From assembly GCA_018819515.1 (NCBI GenBank), contig JAHJPX010000007.1, positions 186,001-250,000 of the forward strand: a DNA stretch of 64,000 nt, given 5' to 3'. A model generated the notes under the pieces. It saw nothing but the letters and a program-made list of their open reading frames with translations, searched no databases and had not been told where the DNA came from. Each line of letters starts with the position of its first letter. The first letter of the stretch is position 1. The position numbers and the translations under genes were made by a program. Source of the DNA: Gammaproteobacteria bacterium (lineage in GTDB: Bacteria; Pseudomonadota; Gammaproteobacteria; Burkholderiales; Rhodocyclaceae). Of the stretch, positions 60,925 through 64,000 are shown piece by piece.

Positions 60925-61467
60925 TCAGCAACCGCCGGCGGCTGCGCCACCGCCGCCACCCGTCGTTGCCTTGGGCAGAATCAGTGGTGGGGCCGGCTGG
61001 CTCGGATCGAACTCCAGGAAATTCTTCTGGTCGGCCACGACGTGCTCCATCGTTTCCGCTACCAGTGGCCCGAAGAACTTCCCGATGAGACCGGCGTTCA
61101 TGGTGCCGATGTAAACCTTGCCATCCGATTTCTTGTAGACCGAAATCTTGCAAGGCATCAGAAGCGACAGGAAGCGGGTCTTGTCGTCTTTCAGGATTGG
61201 TCCCGAGTACTTCGGGCTGCAAGCCTCGATGGCCATCACGGGCAGGATGCTCACGCCGGTGGCTTCAACCGGGCGGGCCGGATAGCGCAGGCCGAACAGC
61301 GCCCAACCGTTGCCAGCCTTCTCGACGTTTTGCTGGATGCGGGCGACCGTCTCTTCGACAGTAAATGGGCTTTCCCGTTCCTCGAACATGAAGCTGCCCG
61401 CGGTCTGGAAAATGACGGTGACAGAAAGGACCGCCCCAAGGACGATCCCGATGATCAACTTCAGCAT
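60925..61467 (-). CDS. DUF302 domain protein, membrane anchored
   Basis: 180-residue protein: an N-terminal membrane helix (LKLIIGIVLGAVLSVTVIF), then a DUF302-like domain (MPCKISVYKKSDGKVYIGTMN, in part) and a C-terminal Gly/Ala-rich end with Cys (GGGGGAAAGGC). DUF302 folds occur in sulfur-oxidation and haem-handling contexts. The gene precedes the octaheme gene by 13 nt on the same strand. ATG 61467 is chosen as the start of the helix. Confidence 0.82.
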   Translation of the reverse strand: MLKLIIGIVLGAVLSVTVIFQTAGSFMFEERESPFTVEETVARIQQNVEKAGNGWALFGLRYPARPVEATGVSILPVMAIEACSPKYSGPILKDDKTRFLSLLMPCKISVYKKSDGKVYIGTMNAGLIGKFFGPLVAETMEHVVADQKNFLEFDPSQPAPPLILPKATTGGGGGAAAGGC

Positions 61468-61501
61468 TGCTCCCCCCTTTATGGAAACGCGCCCCGAGGC
61501 G

Positions 61502-62242
61502 CTAATCAAAATAGAATTTCACTCCCGCCTGATTTGCCTTTTCGGTCTCTGAAATTCGTCCGCAATGGCGATTGGCCTCAAGGACTGATGGTTTCGCCTT
61601 GGGCAACCTGTCCGGTTCGCTCGCTCTTACCGAAACGAAGCGATCACGGCTAATGCCATGGAAAAAAGGATTGCGCTCGCGCTCCTCGCCGATGCAACTG
61701 ACCCGCCGCTCGTCGAGGCAGTGACCGGGAAAAACGAGCATTTCGTCTGCTTGACTAAGTAGCCGCCGCGTAACGCTGTCGAACAGCGCGATACCGTTGC
61801 TGTGCGGTTCGCCAATGCCGCCGCAGCCGCCGATCAAAAGGCAGTCGCCGGTAAACAGGCGGTCTGCCCAACGGTAGGTAACGCAGCCGGGCGTATGACC
61901 GGGCGTCGCGATCACATCGATTCCCTGATGCCCGACGCCCAGCGTATCGCCGTCGTTAAGCTGACGGTCCGCTTCTTCGATTCCCGCTTGCCAACTGGTG
62001 GCAACCCGCGCCCCCGTGCATTCGCGCAAGGTGTCGGCTGCGGAAATGTGGTCGCTGTGCAAGTGTGTTTCAAGCACCCAGCCAAGGCGCAATCCCAATT
62101 CCCTGAGTACGCCGAGATAGAGCGGGACGTGGCTGGCCACGGGATCGATGATCGCCGCCTGGGCCATTTCGCCGCAGCCGACCAGATACGAGAAAGTATC
62201 GGTGGCGGCGTCGCGGAATTGCCTGAAATGAATATTCGCCAA
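61502..62242 (-). CDS. MBL-fold hydrolase, persulfide-dioxygenase-like (ETHE1 type)
   Basis: 246-residue metallo-beta-lactamase-fold protein: HLHSDHISAADTL (HxHxDH) and GHTPGCVTY; GDCLLIGGCGGIGEPHSN. The block resembles ETHE1/Blh enzymes that oxidise glutathione persulfide to sulfite. The C-terminal 30 residues extend beyond the usual core. It is the second gene of a Rieske-MBL-DUF302-octaheme-cytochrome b run on the minus strand, hinting at a persulfide/sulfur role for the whole cluster. Confidence 0.85.
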   Translation of the reverse strand: MANIHFRQFRDAATDTFSYLVGCGEMAQAAIIDPVASHVPLYLGVLRELGLRLGWVLETHLHSDHISAADTLRECTGARVATSWQAGIEEADRQLNDGDTLGVGHQGIDVIATPGHTPGCVTYRWADRLFTGDCLLIGGCGGIGEPHSNGIALFDSVTRRLLSQADEMLVFPGHCLDERRVSCIGEERERNPFFHGISRDRFVSVRASEPDRLPKAKPSVLEANRHCGRISETEKANQAGVKFYFD

Positions 62243-62258
62243 CGTCGCTCCGTTTGGG

Positions 62259-62876
62259 TCAGGCCGCGCTCTTGTCCTCGCCGATCAGCAGCCTGCCTTC
62301 CGCAAGATAGTGATGGGGAGGAATCTCCAGATTGGTCGGCGCCGGCATGTTCTTGTAGACGCGGCCGGCAAGGTCGAACTGGGAGCCATGGCAGGGACAG
62401 AGGAAACCGCCAGGCCAGTCCGCCTGCATTCCCTGCGCGTCGCCGTGCTCGAACTTTTCGGTTGGCGAGCAGCCAAGATGGGTGCAAATGCCGATCGCGA
62501 CCATGACTTCGGGCTTGATGGACCGGTACTCGTTGGTGGCATACTCAGGCTGCTGGGGCTCCTGGGAGCCCGGATCGACCAGATTGGGCTCGGACTTCTT
62601 GAGAGAAGCCAACATTTCTTCGGTCCGGTGAATGATCCAGACCGGCTTGCCCCGCCATTCGACCGTCATCATCTGGCCGGGTGCGAGTCTGGAAATATCG
62701 ACTTCCACGGGTGCGCCCGCCGCCTTCGCACGTTCCGAGGGCATCATGCTGGAAACAAGGGGTATGACGACACCGATGCCGGCAGCGGCGCCGGCGGCAG
62801 TGGTCGCGACGAGCAATTGACGACGTTTGGGATCGGCCGGACCTATTGGGCCGGCCGGCACTACGCAGGCAGTCAT
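62259..62876 (-). CDS. petA: Rieske iron-sulfur protein (PetA-like), solitary
   Basis: 205-residue Rieske subunit with a Tat-like start (RRQLLVAT) and single membrane helix (about 20-45). The cluster-binding motifs are CTHLGC (C131, H133) and CPCHGS (C160, H163). PetA normally partners cytochromes b and c1 in the bc1 complex; those genes are absent here, where it heads an operon with MBL, DUF302, octaheme cytochrome and cytochrome b. It may supply electrons to, or accept them from, the octaheme system. ATG 62876 is chosen by the GAGGAGA site and N-terminal alignment to the Tat motif. Confidence 0.88.
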   Translation of the reverse strand: MTACVVPAGPIGPADPKRRQLLVATTAAGAAAGIGVVIPLVSSMMPSERAKAAGAPVEVDISRLAPGQMMTVEWRGKPVWIIHRTEEMLASLKKSEPNLVDPGSQEPQQPEYATNEYRSIKPEVMVAIGICTHLGCSPTEKFEHGDAQGMQADWPGGFLCPCHGSQFDLAGRVYKNMPAPTNLEIPPHHYLAEGRLLIGEDKSAA

Positions 62877-62889
62877 TATTTTTCTCCTC

Positions 62890-62910
62890 GGTTGGGGCTT
62901 GAACCCAACC
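62890..62910 (-). promoter_or_regulatory. hairpin in the petA leader
   Basis: 7-bp stem GGTTGGG/CCCAACC with a 7-nt loop, located directly upstream of the petA ribosome-binding site (GAGGAGA), so it could affect translation or RNA stability. A TATATA at 62960-62965 (minus strand) is a possible -10. Confidence 0.4.
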
Positions 62911-63039
62911 AAGAATCATGCCGACTTCTACGCTTGCGTCATACACCGCAAGTGTTTGATATATAGTCGGAAACTAAATTTGCCATTGCGCACAAACATC
63001 AGGATGTCAATAATGGCGGCAGTAATGAGGGTTATGTTC

Positions 63040-63055
63040 ATGCCGTATGTGGCAT
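63040..63055. promoter_or_regulatory. inverted repeat before the sigma-54 activator gene
   Basis: ATGCC-GTATGT-GGCAT, 24 nt before the activator start, in the 202-bp divergent spacer with petA. A plausible regulator-binding site; no sigma-54 promoter was seen in this spacer. Confidence 0.35.
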
Positions 63056-63078
63056 TTGCCTAGGCGTTCGGAGACCGC

Positions 63079-64000
63079 ATGTCCCAAAATTCAGCCCGCA
63101 ACCTGCCAGAACTTGTTTCCTTCCTTGACGGTCTTGCCGAGCCGCGCATCGTCATGGATGCCGACTACCGGATCGTTGCGGCCAATGCTGCTTACACGCG
63201 CGAGTTCGGGGGCGGCCGACCGGTCATCGGCCGGCTTTGCTATGAGGTATCGCACCACTTTACGGTGCCATGCGACCAGGCGGGTGAATCGTGCCCGTTG
63301 CAGGGAAGCAAGGCAGACGGAAAGTCGCGGCGCGTGTTGCACTTGCACCAGACGCCGCGTGGCGAAGAACACGTCGATGTCGAGACCACCCCCGTTCGTG
63401 ACGATAGCGGGCGCATCAGGTATTTCGTCGAAACCATGCGCGTCGTGCGGCATGCCAGCAGCCGGCCGGCCGCCCAGGGGCTGGTTGGCCGTTCGCCGGC
63501 CTTCGCCAACATGTTGTCGCTGGTCATGCGCGTGGCGCCGTCCGAAGCTGCGGTCATGCTGCTGGGAGAAACCGGCACTGGCAAGGAACTGGTCGCCCGC
63601 GTCACTCATGAGGGCAGCCCGCGCGCCGACGGCCCGTTCGTCGCGGTGGATTGCTCCGGCCTGACCGAAACCCTGTTCGAGAGCGAGTTGTTCGGTTATG
63701 AAAAAGGCGCCTTCACCGGTGCCACCCACCGCAAACAGGGGCTGGTCGAAGCCGCTTCGGGTGGCACGCTGTTTCTCGACGAGATCGGCGAACTGCCGCT
63801 CTCACTACAGGTCAAGTTGCTGCGTCTGCTGGAAACGGGCACTTATCGTCGCGTCGGCGGCATCGAGACGTTGCGGGCGGATTTCCGGCTCGTTTCCGCT
63901 ACCCACCGGAACCTCTCCGCCATGGTCAAAGCGGAGACCTTCCGGCGCGACCTGTACTTCCGCATCAACACCTTTCCCGTCCGCACGCCATCGTTGCGGG
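63079..64000 (+). CDS. sigma-54-dependent regulator with Cys-rich PAS domain (3' end off-window)
   Basis: First 307 residues of an activator, open to the window end. A PAS domain (about 15-125) has cysteines C54, C65 and C72 in the CY-x3-H-x4-PC-x3-GE-x-CPL arrangement seen in PAS modules that may hold Fe-S or haem. The AAA+ domain begins with Walker A GETGTGKE (163-170), the sigma-54 contact GAFTGA (210-215) and Walker B GGTLFLDEI. The C-terminal Fis helix-turn-helix is cut off. It is divergent from the Rieske-octaheme operon and probably controls it in response to redox. ATG 63079 is preceded by GGAG. Confidence 0.92.
   Translation, partial: MSQNSARNLPELVSFLDGLAEPRIVMDADYRIVAANAAYTREFGGGRPVIGRLCYEVSHHFTVPCDQAGESCPLQGSKADGKSRRVLHLHQTPRGEEHVDVETTPVRDDSGRIRYFVETMRVVRHASSRPAAQGLVGRSPAFANMLSLVMRVAPSEAAVMLLGETGTGKELVARVTHEGSPRADGPFVAVDCSGLTETLFESELFGYEKGAFTGATHRKQGLVEAASGGTLFLDEIGELPLSLQVKLLRLLETGTYRRVGGIETLRADFRLVSATHRNLSAMVKAETFRRDLYFRINTFPVRTPSLR

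Noticed and set aside
62259..62876. Calling a complete bc1 complex from the Rieske gene
   Set aside because: No cytochrome b (petB-type) or cytochrome c1 gene follows; the next genes on the strand are MBL, DUF302 and the octaheme cytochrome.
63047..63664. An alternative frame at the start of the sigma-54 activator (about 205 codons)
   Set aside because: It is a shadow frame; the frame starting at 63079 has Walker A, GAFTGA and Walker B and stays open to the window end.

Overview
The window is a GC-rich chromosomal segment of a betaproteobacterium. The gene orders dacC-dat-ybeD-lipB-lipA and trkH-trkA-ntrX-ntrY-DUF4390-rsmB-fmt-def-lysM-dprA-smg-topB, a bd-type quinol oxidase operon, and an octaheme cytochrome cluster all suggest Rhodocyclales or a close relative. 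This placement comes from gene content and order, not from a phylogeny. Gene density is high, with many 4-bp start/stop overlaps. No rRNA, CRISPR array, prophage or transposase gene was seen.

Layout. 1-3401: cell-wall carboxypeptidase end, D-amino-acid aminotransferase and lipoate synthesis. 3402-5121: a lower-GC two-gene cassette (unknown protein plus putative PD-(D/E)XK nuclease) bracketed by short palindromic repeats. 5220-10097: RhuM-family protein, DUF4197, Rep helicase, dihaem cytochrome c, tRNA-Arg(CCG). 10166-17889: an eight-gene lipid and photo-oxidative-stress operon (amine oxidase, DUF1365, CFA synthase, chalcone-isomerase-like, MFS, DUF3833, SDR, NTF2-like) divergent from a CarH/LitR-type B12 photoreceptor repressor. 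17998-26548: tpx, radical SAM, MBL hydrolase, mscL, AsmA, an orphan MlaF ATPase, ROK sugar kinase, MFS, TauE. 26640-31040: a duplicated priA tail, an inserted membrane-protein gene, priA, an AT-rich intergenic region with DnaA-box-like sites, hemE. 31179-39554: three trkH paralogues, a KdpE/KdpD-like pair, the fossil of a second kdpED pair, and trkA. 39559-51708: ntrXY, rsmB/fmt/def, LysM, dprA, smg, topB. 51731-58656: small envelope proteins, DUF4126, TDT transporter, cydPABX, DUF6858 and a NifX-like protein. 58660-64000: cytochrome b, octaheme cytochrome, DUF302, persulfide-dioxygenase-like MBL protein, a solitary Rieske protein and a divergent sigma-54 activator cut by the window end.

The most striking signal is a dispersed repeat of about 25-27 bp with about 21 copies on both strands. 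It has a conserved head AAAAGTCAGCC followed by a hairpin GTGGCG-NNA-CGCCAC. It resembles REP elements mobilised by RAYT transposases, but no RAYT gene is present here. About half the copies lie inside genes (lipB, cfa, rsmB, priA, topB, cydP, a ROK kinase, a radical SAM gene, MFS genes) and are translated in frame. In several of these, by comparison with remembered homologues, the repeat appears to have overwritten codons without changing protein length. Five of its six reading frames are open, and the sixth supplies the stop codon of one transporter.

Secondary points of interest are the CarH-type light-sensing locus, the octaheme/Rieske/cytochrome b cluster with its own sigma-54 activator, the trkH triplication with its kdpD-kdpE fossil, the degenerate AAA+ domain of NtrX, and the origin-like priA-hemE spacer.
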